Shown in pieces: positions 22,224 through 32,065 of a DNA stretch of 64,000 nucleotides. The notes under the pieces were generated by a model that did not search any database, was not told the DNA's origin, and was given only the letters and a program-made list of their open reading frames with translations. The stretch is taken from positions 323,957,829-324,021,828 of the forward strand of contig CM040125.1 in the NCBI GenBank assembly GCA_022559845.1, read 5' to 3'. The translations under genes were made by a program, and so were the position numbers. Every line of letters starts with the position of its first letter. Position 1 is the first letter of the stretch. The stretch comes from Amorphophallus konjac. Lineage: Eukaryota; Streptophyta; Magnoliopsida; Alismatales; Araceae.

Positions 22224-23508
22224 TCACTCATCTCTCTGGGCACTCTCCTCCTCTCCCCCGAGGTGAGGGTCCCTCAGAAGCCTCCGGGATCCCCGTGCAG
22301 TAGCACCTGCCTCGCCTCTGGGCGCCTGCTCCGCAGCAGTGACTCGCTGCTCCTCCCCTGGCGTGGCAAAGAAGCCACTGGCGGCAAAGCGACCGGACTG
22401 GCGGAGTCGCTCCCCGAACTCTCGCGCTCTCTCGTAGCGCGTCTCCATCCCTCCTAGCCTCTGCACGACGGCCTGAAGGCCCAGCTGGAGCTCCCTCACT
22501 TGGGCCTCCAAGGCCCTCCTCTCGGTCAGATCCCGCTGTCGCTCGGACCTTCTCTCGGCTTTCTCTCTCTCTGCCTCTCTCCTCATCATCTGCAGAAGAA
22601 CCCTTAACTCCAGGATGTCTGGAGAAGGTCTCTCCTCACCGCGATGCCGCAGCTCCGCTATAGTCGCCACCCAGGCATCACGCTCCTCTTCCGCCCGGGT
22701 CGCGCGGGCCACCGCACCGGCAAGTTGCTCCCGGAGGGAGGCAATCTCGAGAAAAGGGGCCGAGGAACTTGAAGATCCGCCAGCCACTCCCACCGTCGCT
22801 GTCTGCTGGGCACGCTGAAACAAAATAAACAACGGCCGTCAGTGAAACTCCAAAATCTGATGTTAAAAGTGCGGCACATAACTTACCAGGAGCGACAACT
22901 CATGTTAAGCGACGGCCAGCTGCCGCCTAGTCTCTGACAGTTGGGCGCGCGAGCCGCCGATGCCACGCGTGTCCCCAGCTTGGGGAAGCCCCGCGTAGCT
23001 CTCTCTCTGCCGCCGCAGGAAGTCGGCACTGTCCTGCACCAGTATACCCCCTTGCTGTCCAGGGAGACGTACGGGCCACTCCTCGAGCCTCGCCTTGCCG
23101 CGACTCTCCCTCCTGACGCGGCTCGGCTCGTCCGCACTCGCCCACTCATCGGCCAGACCCAGCGTCCTTGCCATGTCCTGCACCAAGAAAGGGGTCCCAT
23201 ATCAGTCAAAAGGAACGCGTCCCCTGTCTAGGACACGTCCATCATTTGAGTGCAACACTCGCTGAACCCTTTCCCCCTCGCGCGGCTCGCTTCAAAACCC
23301 AAAATGAATTAAAAGAGGAAGAGATCGAAGCACCTACCGAACCGTGTTCACCTCCTCCCACGCCATCGGGCCCCTCAGGTCCCTCGGGGGCCCGGAGCGG
23401 CCCTTCCTCCTCCATGGACGCCGTTCCGTGCTCGGGCGCGTCCCTCCTTGGGCGAGGGGTCCCGCGTCCCTCTCCACCTTCACCGTGGTCAGGCCTACCG
23501 AACTCCAT
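22224..23508 (-). pseudogene. Antisense gene C: derivative lacking the plant mobile domain
   Basis: Exons, all phase 0: 23508-23338 (57 codons, Gly/Glu/Pro-rich, starting like exon 1 of gene B), 23177-22887 and 22814-22224. Exon 2 joins parts of gene B exons 4 and 5 without the intron, beginning at the conserved ARTLGLA block. Exon 3 joins the exon 6 and 7 equivalents into a 196-residue charged coiled-coil tail. The exons that encode the N-terminal PMD in B and D are absent, leaving a tail-only protein. An in-frame TAA at 22905-22907 sits just before the exon 2 donor. It is either a decaying paralogue or a PMD-less partner. Confidence 0.68.
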
Positions 23509-23609
23509 CGATCAAAAGAGGAGGAAGACGATAAAAGGGGCAAGCGAGTTTCGGCAGAAGGCGGGCTCGTTTGCGGGTAAGGCACGGGAGAAGAAAGACC
23601 ACCCGTCGC

Positions 23610-23657
23610 TTTAAATTTGAAATCAAGGATTAAAACGCGTCCTCGCGCCTGGACGCG
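23610..23657 (-). promoter_or_regulatory. Promoter of antisense gene C with palindrome
   Basis: A weak TATA-like AAATTTAAA (23610-23618) lies about 105 bp upstream of the ATG. A palindrome with arms CGCGTCC/GGACGCG (23636-23657), related to the LTR palindromes, lies 17 bp further upstream. Confidence 0.5.
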
Positions 23658-23877
23658 CCCAAAAGGGGGAAAAGGAAACAAAATCCCCCCGTGCAAAGCG
23701 TAGTTCCCCGCTGTTCAGGGCAAGGTCTCGCGGAGCGTGCCTCAAAGGATAACTCAGTGCAAAGAAGAAAGTGTGGGAGAGAGAAAGGTACACACAACAC
23801 AAAAAAGCCATTTCCATTTCATATAATAGCCGAAAGTACATCATACAGTGAGAAAGGTGACGTGTACAAGCAACTCT

Positions 23878-26800
23878 CTAACTCTCACCACCACCCTCCT
23901 GGTCATCTCTCTTCTCCCTCCTCTGCCGGGGATCCCTAGGGGGCCTCTGCGAACCCTGAGAAGCCGTGCTCGCCTCGCCCTGCGGTGGCACTCCAGCCTC
24001 GAAGGCGCGACGACGCTCCTCGGCCGAAGAGACCAGATAGCTGCCCATGGAAAAAGAACCAGACTGACGAAGTCGCGCCCCGCATTCCTTCGCCCTCTGG
24101 TACCGCTCCTCGCTCTCCCGAAGCCTCCCCTCCGCCGTGCCGAGACTCAATCGGAGCTCCAGCAGTTGGGCCTCTAGAGCCCTCCTCTCGGTCTGATCCC
24201 GCTGTCACTCCTCCCTCTCTCTCTCCCTATCCCTCTCCCTCTCTCTCTCCACGCTCTCCCTCTCTCTCTCCACATTCTCCCTATCCCTCTCCCTCTCCTC
24301 TCTCTCCCTCATCGCCTCTCTCCTCGACAGCTCGAGGGCGATCCGCAGATCCAGCACGTCACGAGGGAGCTCCTCAGCCTCCCATCGACGCTCCTCCTCC
24401 AGCTCCGCAATCCGGGCGTCACGCTCTGCCACCCAGGCATCGCGCTCCTGCTCAGCACGAACAGCACGGGCCAGGGCCTCCCGAATCTCGGCCACCTGTC
24501 AAAGCACGCATGCACCGTAAGAGAACAGTGATAGAAGGAAAGCAGCTAGAAGAGGGTCAGGGCCAAGCAAGCACTCACTCGAGCCTCGCGGTCACGCTCG
24601 GCCTCCTCAGCCCGAGCCACCGCATACGCCAGCTGCTCCTGGAGGGCAGAAACCTCCGGAGGAGGGCCCCGCGAACTGGAACCCGCTCCACCAGCCATCC
24701 CGGCTGCCGCTGTCTGGTGGGCCCGCTGAAACACGGGGCAAACGTCAGTCAAAGGCTAAGCATCAAAAATCCAGGTCACAAAAAATGCATTGCATAGGCT
24801 CACCAGGATCTCCAACTCCTGTCGGATGGCCACCAACTGCCGCCTAGCGTCCGCCAGCTGGGCCCGCAGGTCGGCGATCATGTTGTCACGAGCATCCTGC
24901 ATTGCACATAAGTCAGTACCACATGCATATACATATAGAAGGGTGAAGCATTTTCATTTCACACTTACCCCTGCCATACCACCGAGGGAGAGGCGGTCCC
25001 CGTACGTAGCTCGATATCGTCTCATGTAATCTGTGCTGTCCTGTACATGGGACACAACTGGGACCCCGCCCTGCTGCCAGTCCTGGTACTGTGCTGGGAA
25101 GCGCGTATGCCAGTCCACAATCTTCGCCTTCCCCTTGGTCTTCCGCCCAATGCGGGTCGGCGCATCTACATCAACCCACTCCTGGGCTAGCCCCAACGTC
25201 CTCATGACCAGTCTAAGCCGCAGCGGCTCGATCTCGTTCAGACAATGGACCCACACGTCCCGCCTGAAACGAGGAAGACCCGCTACAACCCAAGGCTGGC
25301 CAGCGTCGCCCATGCCCAGGTAGGGCCTCCACACCACCTGCATCACCATACATACATCATATTAGTTACCATTCAGTCACACGCATAAACACAAAAAAAA
25401 TCATACGCATCATACCATGGCCTCGGGATACTCGCTCAGCTCCCGACGAAGTGACGCCAGCTGGTAGCCGTGGGGTGCTGCAACCACGACCGGCCTCCAC
25501 TGCCGCGCCAGAGGCACGGCCCTCCTGTTCCCATGCCTAGCCCTCCCCATCGGGAAATAGTAATAGCTCCACACCTGCATCCATCATACATCATTAGTAC
25601 AATAATTGCATATTTAACTGTGGGAATGCATAAATAAAATGTTTACCTGGAGGAAAGGTGCGAAGCCGCTGACTGTCGTCTCCTTCTCCGAAGTCTGGGA
25701 GAGATCAGCAATCAAATGGGCAAGCAGAGCCGCTCCCCACGCGTAGTGTCCCACTCTGTCCAGATCCGCCAAGATCCCGAGGAAACGGCAGTGGATGCCA
25801 TCCCCCTTCGTCCCCAGCAGAAGGCGGCCCAGGAAGAAGAAAAGAAACCTCCGAAGGTCTAGATCCACCAGCTCCCTCTCGCTCGGATCCTGGGTGAAAG
25901 CTGCACGAGCATCCCCCTCCAGTCGAGCCAAGAACTCCGCTCCAGTCTCGCTAACCCGCTGGCGCGGGTCGACGAATCCGAGCGCCTCCATGATCTCCAC
26001 TCGGCCGACTACCCTGCTGTCTCTATCAGTCACGCTCGTCTCTAACCACAGCAGGTCCAGGGCACTCTCTCGGTAGTCGGGGTAGGTGACCCCGCTGACT
26101 GCCTCTCCGTCAACCCGTAGCCCGGTAATCCGAGCCACGTCCTCTAGTGTCGGCACCATGTGCCCCCAGGGCATCAGAAACGCCCGGCTCGGTGCGTGCC
26201 ACCGCTCCCTCAATGCCTGGATAAGAGGAAGGTCGAGCCGGAAGGGCTCGATCCTAAGGAAAGCTCCAAAGCCCATGGCGTCCACACGCGCCCTCTGGAA
26301 ATCCGACAGCCCACGGTATGCTGCCACCACCAGGGACCAGCTAATCTGGCCCTTCATCACGCCCTGCAAACCACAAAACCAACAAAGAACACATCAGCAT
26401 CATGAACAATAACACTGTATATATACTACTTATTCTTTTTATTTTATTTTTACTTTTTAAAAAAATTATATTTTCTTGTGGAGGCGTCCAACGCCCTGGA
26501 CGCCTCCTTTCAATTTGCTTTTTTTCTTTTTTAGAAAAAACCCAAAAACCCAAAACAAACTTTATTAATAATATGTATATTTTTATGGAGGCGTCCAGGG
26601 CCTAGGACGCCTCCTTATTTTTTAATTTTATTTTATTATTTACGTAAATAAATAAATAAACAAAAAGAAAAAGAAAAAGTGGAGGCGTCCAGGCCCCTGG
26701 ACGCCTCCTTCTCTCACTACCCGGCCTTCTCTCACAGCCTCTCGCACGCCCGTTTTAGCCTATTGAACCACAGAGTGAGAATTCCGAAGTACTTACCGGG

Positions 26801-26988
26801 TCGTGATCGTCCTCTCCCGCGTCACCAGCATCCGCAGCGGCCTCCGCGGCCAGAAGCGGCACCTCCATCTCCTCCTCCGCAGCAATCTCCTCTGCTACGG
26901 CCTCCTCAGCATCGTCTCTCAGTCTCCTCGGACGACGAGCCAGTCGTTTACGCTTGTCTCCACCTCGGTTCGGGCCTCCTAACTCCAT
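23878..26988 (-). CDS. Antisense gene B: plant mobile domain protein with nuclear signal and coiled-coil tail
   Basis: Seven exons, all phase 0 with GT/AG borders: 26988-26797, 26363-25647, 25574-25416, 25337-24969, 24896-24804, 24725-24579, 24495 onward. Exon 1 (64 codons) has a basic run KRKRLARRPRRLR, a likely nuclear signal, then an acidic/Ala-rich stretch. Exons 2-4 (residues about 65-479) form the plant mobile domain, with AYRGL, MPWGHMVPT, FLGRLLLGTKGDGIHC and HCLNEIEPLRLRLVMRTLGLA. Exons 5-7 are Arg/Glu-rich coiled coil. A TGA at 24205-24207 ends the protein at 655 residues, while the homologous frame continues to 23878 (about 764 codons). Function inferred only from the domain: nuclear, possibly silencing-related. 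Confidence 0.82.
26418..26708 (-). promoter_or_regulatory. Palindromes and TATA within intron 1 of gene B
   Basis: Three palindromes of the LTR type (about 26480-26507, 26586-26614 and 26681-26708) lie in A/T-rich DNA. They are followed on the minus strand by TATATATA (26418-26426), about 55 bp before the exon 2 acceptor. The first ATG of exon 2 (26357) could serve as an alternative start that omits exon 1 and its basic run. Alternative promoter use is inference. Confidence 0.5.
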
Positions 26989-27050
26989 TGGGGCGAAGAA
27001 TGGGTCTGTCTGGTTTGACCGGATCGTTTGAATGAACAGTAAGTGAGTAA

Positions 27051-27079
27051 GGGGGGGGAGCCCCCCCCCTATATATAAA
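27051..27079 (-). promoter_or_regulatory. Core promoter of antisense gene B with G8/C9 stem
   Basis: ATTTATATA on the minus strand (about 27071-27079) is followed directly by nine G then, after CT, eight C, a self-complementary run at 27051-27069. The ATG is at 26988, about 85 bp downstream. Confidence 0.65.
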
Positions 27080-27092
27080 TTGAGCCTTAATT

Positions 27093-27299
27093 GGGGCGTC
27101 CAGGCGCCTGGATGCTCCCACTTTTTTATTTTTTTTAAAAAAAAATTCAAAAAAAACTTAGGGGCGTCCAGGCGCCTGGACTCCCCCAAAACAAAAAATA
27201 AAAAATTAGGGGCGTCCACGACCCTGGACGCCCCCAAAAAACATTTATTGAAAATAAAAAAATAAAAAATTAGGGGCGTCCAGGCCTCTGGACGCCCCC
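27093..27299 (-). repeat. Palindrome array upstream of antisense gene B
   Basis: Four palindromes of the LTR family at about 27093-27119, 27161-27187, 27209-27235 and 27273-27299, in A-rich spacers. The one nearest the gene is 13 bp from the TATA box, the same distance as in the LTR. Confidence 0.85.
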
Positions 27300-27453
27300 A
27301 TAATAAAAAAAATAATAAAAAATATTATAAAAAGAAAAAAGGGGTTAGAGAATGTATATAATCCAAACAAAAGAAAAAAAGGAAAGAAAAAGAAAAACCA
27401 CAAAAAAGATAATAATTAAGGGGACGGGGGTCCGAAACATCCAAATGCCAGAT
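27300..27453. other. A-rich spacer between antisense genes A and B
   Basis: A low-complexity A-rich stretch between the gene B palindrome array and the gene A poly(A) signal; no gene is seen. Confidence 0.5.
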
Positions 27454-27459
27454 TTTATT
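27454..27459 (-). terminator. Poly(A) signal of antisense gene A
   Basis: AATAAA on the minus strand lies about 21 bp after the stop of gene A, embedded in the same GGAATAAAA context as the signal after gene D. Confidence 0.55.
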
Positions 27460-27479
27460 CCATCAGAAAGCAGAATGAG

Positions 27480-28890
27480 CTACATCAGGGGTTTAGGCGC
27501 CTTAGGCCTTAACTTCCCCAGTTCGGTTACATAAGCCCTCCACGGCTCGCATTCTTCCACCACGTGCGCTAAGGTCTTTCCCGCAACACTTGTCTTCCAG
27601 GGAGCTTTAATGGCCTTCGCTTCCTTCGCGTCCGCTTCAGTGCCCAACTCCCTCTTCTTCAAAGGAACGATGCCAGTCGGTGGCGGGAACGAATGGCGTG
27701 GGATGCCAATCTGGAGGCAGCACCGATGCGCGTTGTAAAGAACAAACTCGGTCGCGCCGATCAATTGAAGATCAACTTCGGGAGAAGACCTCATGAGGAG
27801 ATCTAGCGAAAGCAAACATGCCGGTGCGCAAGTAAAGAAGTCTTGTGTCACGGTGCGAAAGTGAGACCGCCAGTCTTCACGTTTCTTCAGCCACGGAACG
27901 CGGTTCACTACAGTACCACCGAAGCCTAACACGTCGGCTATGTGATGAAGAGGGCTTTGTTGGAAGAGCTTCGAAGCGGTTGGCATTCCCTCGCGGTGGT
28001 CGAATTTGAAATGCAAATCCAGCCAGCAATTCAAGACAAGTGCACAACCAAATGGAGGCTTACCCATGCTCGAGGCAGTAAGACCGCTGTAAAGATAGGC
28101 GAGGACGGCGGGTCCCACCCTCTTTCCACGCCAGATCCCACAGATAGCACCCAGTTGGTCTTCCTCCACCATGTTGTCGGTATAAGGGAACAAGAGAGCA
28201 CCCGCCAGACAAATGGTGAACCCCTTCATGATTCCCTCCAAATAGTCATCGTCTGGTGACCCTCTCAGGTCGTCCATGACCCACTCCGCAAGCTTTTGGA
28301 GATCGATCCCCTTTTGAGTACGGACCTTTCTGGCTGCGTCGGGCGGCATGAAGCTTCCAAGGACACTTTCAGAAGTCCCCCGTGTCAGCATCCGCATAGC
28401 CTTCACCTTCCCGTCACTCTTAAATTTCTTCAATCCAAGCAGAAGCTCTACCTCCTCAAGGAGGATGGTCACCTCGAAGGTCGGAAAGATAAAAGTGTGG
28501 GTCTGGGGATGCCAGATCTCCACTAGTGCGCCCATAGCCGCCCAGTCCATACGAATCTTCTCGTAATGCTTGGCGTGAATAAGGAGCCCCTGCAAATGCC
28601 ACTTCGAGAGTATGGCCCTCATGCCAATGGAGATATTGGAAGTTAGCTTTGAAAGCCATGGCAGTTTGGAAAACTTCCTCGGGCCTGGGAAGAGTGGATA
28701 TGGCTGGAAGAGGAAAGAAATAAGAAATGAAGGAAGTAAGAAGAAGGTTCACGTGGAGAAAATTTGAAAAGAGTCAGCTTACCATATGCGACATGATCGT
28801 CCCACTCAGATGACCCTCGAGGTCGGAGAGTCGCCTGATCTCGCTGCTAGGCTTGCTCCTCTTCATAACGCGGGAAGACTCTCCTTCCAT
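27480..28890 (-). CDS. Antisense gene A: PMD-like (DUF7745-type) plant transposon protein
   Basis: Two phase-0 exons, 28890-28783 (36 codons) and 28703-27480, give an intact protein of 443 residues with no stops. Exon 1 (MEGESS...LSDLEGH) is clearly homologous to exon 1 of gene D. The body differs from B and D. It has a helical N-terminus, then IWHPQTHTFIFP and EVELLLGL blocks like those of the plant transposon domain annotated DUF7745, distantly PMD-like, and no long coiled-coil tail. It is the first gene of the cassette and the only undamaged one. Family assignment is by motif memory and moderate; function unknown. Confidence 0.7.
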
Positions 28891-28977
28891 CCTGAAATCT
28901 CTAGATTCTCCTCTCCTTCCTCTCCTGAGCTTCCAAAACCCACCTTGGTGCATTTGAATGAACTAGCCTAAGGGGAG

Positions 28978-28985
28978 TTCTTATA
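28978..28985 (-). promoter_or_regulatory. TATA box of antisense gene A
   Basis: TATAAGAA on the minus strand, about 90 bp upstream of the ATG at 28890, matching the spacing at genes B and D. Confidence 0.5.
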
Positions 28986-30049
28986 GGAAGGGAAGATCGC
29001 TACAGGACAGAACATGTCACATCAGCGGTCGCTATCAGGATTTTGTCTGGATCTCCTTTGAACTGTGGTGCGATTCTGCTATGATTCTGCTACTTTATGA
29101 TGTTGCTAACCTTTGCTGACCTGTGCAGGTTTTACTAACGGACGTCTTTGTCCTATCTCATGTCCCACCTTTCATTGGTTGGTCCCACCATGTCATGCAT
29201 CGTAGTATATGATACGTACGCTACTAGAACATGCCGAGGACCGTGCGGCCCGAACGAATCTGGGATCTGAGTTCCCCTTCAACAAAAACGGTGATGATCC
29301 CGGAAGAATTTGGGTTGTACGGATAGGCCGTCAATTTGTGATAGAATGGGGACGACGGTTCCATTCAGTGAGTTGATGCGCGGATAAACGGGCCCCAGCC
29401 CAGTATCAGCTCACCGGGTCGGTATCCTGACCCGTTCTTCACAAGTTGACAATATTATCCTTGGCTATTTTCTATTTTAGTTTGTTTTAAATTTTTCTTT
29501 GAACCCAGCATGCATTCATATAGGACTTTGATTTATTGCGGAAGATCATTCAAGTGATTCGATTGTGAAAGCCGTTGTGCTCCAATTCCCACAAATATGA
29601 GATATTCCACTCCAAATGAAATACTGAGTTTCCTTGAGACAACCCCGACGCTGCTCTTCCAAAGGAGACCCTTGTTTGGACAGACCCTCAGATATTCCTT
29701 TATCTTTTTTTGACCCACCTTGGCCGCAGCACTTCCACATTGGCTGGTAACCGCTCCCCAAAGGTGAAACCTCCGGTTTATGACCCAGGTACTTCCACAC
29801 TGAGAAGTTGGTCTCCTTTTGTTTCGTGCCTGAGCGCACATCTCACCCTCCCTTATTTGATCTCCGTCCAAGCAATCGTCAATATTTGAAAGACCTTCTT
29901 CAAGGTCGCCTCATTGAAACTCCAGGAAAGATTCCAAACAGTAACGTCAAAAGCGTGTCTCATCACACCTTGGCATCAACTTATCAGTCCGCTCCCACAT
30001 CACTCCACTCCACTTCCACTACGTGTCGCTCCCTTGCAAAGCAGACGCC
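28986..30049. other. Non-coding region between the cassette and the 3' LTR
   Basis: About 1.06 kb with no supported gene. Short overlapping minus-strand ORFs at about 29533-29871 show no domain. It is likely the distal promoter of gene A and the 3' untranslated part of the sense transcript. Confidence 0.5.
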
Positions 30050-30062
30050 AAGGCGGGGCAGC
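30050..30062 (+). other. Polypurine tract of the Tat element
   Basis: The purine-rich AAGGCGGGGCAGC immediately precedes the 3' LTR start TGTAGACACG, the expected position for plus-strand priming. Confidence 0.55.
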
Positions 30063-30321
30063 TGTAGACACGCCATTCTTGACGTCTCCTGAGAAAGTCT
30101 CATATTACTATACAACGCCCCGCAACGGCTTACGCATTTTGAATCGCCCGAGTGCTTCCTTTTCTTGGGTCTTCTTCTACCTTTCTCGGCATCCGGAATC
30201 GTCTCATCACGACATTCGGACGGCATCAACATCAGTCGAACGCATCAGGAGGTTTCGGAATCAAGAAGGGGGTCTACCGGGCGGTCGCCGACGCCTGATT
30301 TGAGGACCCGGGTGGGTCTTA

Positions 30322-30953
30322 ATGGGGGCGTCCAGGCGCCTGGACGCCCCCATCTTTTTAATTTTTTTTTATTTTCTCAGGGCCCAAAAATAAATAAAAA
30401 TATATATATTTTAATGGAGGCGTCCAGGCCCCTGGACGCCTCCATAAAAACTAATAATAATAAATATTTATAAAATGCCACTTGGCATAAAAAAGACAAA
30501 AAATAATTAATAATATATATATATTAATGGAGGCGTCCAGGCCCCTGGACGCCTCCATAAAAACAAATAAAAAAATCAAAATGCCAGCCCTGGTATAAAA
30601 GACAAAAGAAAAATAAAAAATAATATAATTTTGGAGGCGTCCAGGCCCCTGGACGCCTCCATCAAAACCCTCACGGGCGCCGGCCACCGAACGACGGTTT
30701 GTCGTGTATGAAAAAATCCAAATTATAGAGACGTCCGGTCAGCTGGACGCGCCCATTTCTGAATCACGGGGCGCCGCTCACAAACCACGCGTTGTGCCAA
30801 ACCGCGTGCGGCCGTCGTCGGTTTTCGGTGGACCTGCTTGAGGCGTCCGGGACCCTGGACGCCTCCATAAAAGTATTGCAAAAAAATAAATAAAAATAGA
30901 ATAAAATATTATTTCGGCCCTGATGGAGGTGTCCAGGGTCCTGGACGCCTCCA
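30322..30953 (+). repeat. Palindrome array in U3 of the 3' LTR
   Basis: The same set and order of palindromes as in the 5' LTR. The first (30322-30353) is again a perfect 32-bp palindrome. Confidence 0.88.
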
Positions 30954-31606
30954 CCCTCCGGAGCCCTATAAATAGAGGCCCACCCCCTCAGTTCTGGAGG
31001 AGCTCAGAAGTGATCCGATAGGCTGCCGGAGCCCAGAGGCTACGGAGTCATTTTCTAACCCGTGGGTTCTTTTGTAGGTGGAGGTTCTGCCGGCTTCTCG
31101 GGTGCTCACGCTCGCGAGAGGAAGGTCGTCTTCATCCACCGCGCTTCCACGTCGTCCCCACGCTGCCGGAGCTCCGCCGGATTTCACCCTCGGCTCATCC
31201 AATAAGCCTTTTCTTCCCCTTTTTCTTCGTAGTTCTTTTGCATTCATCATCTCGCATCCTCTATCCCCCTTCATAAGGGCGCCTCTTCTTTTATACTTCT
31301 TGCATCCATCATCTCATTTTCCTCCTACTCGAGTCCGAGAGGGGTTTAAAAGATAACACCAACCAGGTGTGTGTCTTGCCATCATTTCGTTATTTTTATC
31401 GCAAGGATTTGAATACTACACCTCCATCTTTCTAATCCACTTGTCATTTGTTTGTCGTTGTTTTGCAAGGGTAGCCGAAGAAAGTCCTCTCCGTCGGCCG
31501 GCCGGAGGGAGAGGAAGAAGCAACCCGCCATCTCCCGCTCTTGAGGTAGGCGCGATCACTTTCTTATTTTGGGGTCTTTCGGCCCCTGGCGATCACATCT
31601 TATTTT

Positions 31607-32065
31607 CGAGGCCGCGGCGAGTCACTTCCCCAATGGCCGTTTAAATTTCCGTTCTTATATTCTCTTTATAATCTGTTATATTCTGCTCATATTCTCGAGG
31701 CCGCGGCGAGTCACTTCCCCAATGGCCGTTTAAATTCCCGTTTTTATATGTTATATTCTTATCTATTCGTGTTCTCGAGGCCGCGGCGAGTCACTTCCCC
31801 AATGGCCGTTTAAATTCACGTTCTTATACGTTATATTCTTATCTGTTTGTGTTCTCGAGGCCGCGGCGAGTCACTTCCCCAATGGCCGTTTAAATTCCCG
31901 CTCTTTGTATTCTCTCTATATTCTGTCATCTTATTATCTGCTCATATTCTCGAGGCCGCGGCGAGTCACTTCCCCAATGGCCGTTTCAATTCTTGTTATT
32001 TAATTTTTGCACCATTCCCGTCCCCCCGAGGCCGCGGCGAGTCACTTCCCGCTATGGCCATTTAA
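31607..32065 (+). repeat. Tandem mini-ORF repeats in the 3' LTR
   Basis: Six copies correspond to those of the 5' LTR. In the last copy the third codon differs (Val to Ile) but the ATG, the length and the TAA are kept. Confidence 0.82.

Noticed and set aside
23985..24797. 270-codon plus-strand ORF rich in Pro and Ser
   Set aside because: It is antisense to the Arg/Glu-rich coil exons of gene B; the composition follows from the repeated GAGAG codons on the other strand.
26480..27299. Palindromes as independent miniature transposons
   Set aside because: They have no target duplications or constant spacing typical of MITEs, and they occupy the same promoter-proximal position in LTR and gene B; a regulatory repeat fits better.
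29533..29871. 112-codon minus-strand ORF before the Tat 3' LTR
   Set aside because: Two overlapping frames of similar length, no TATA at the expected distance, and no similarity to the cassette proteins.
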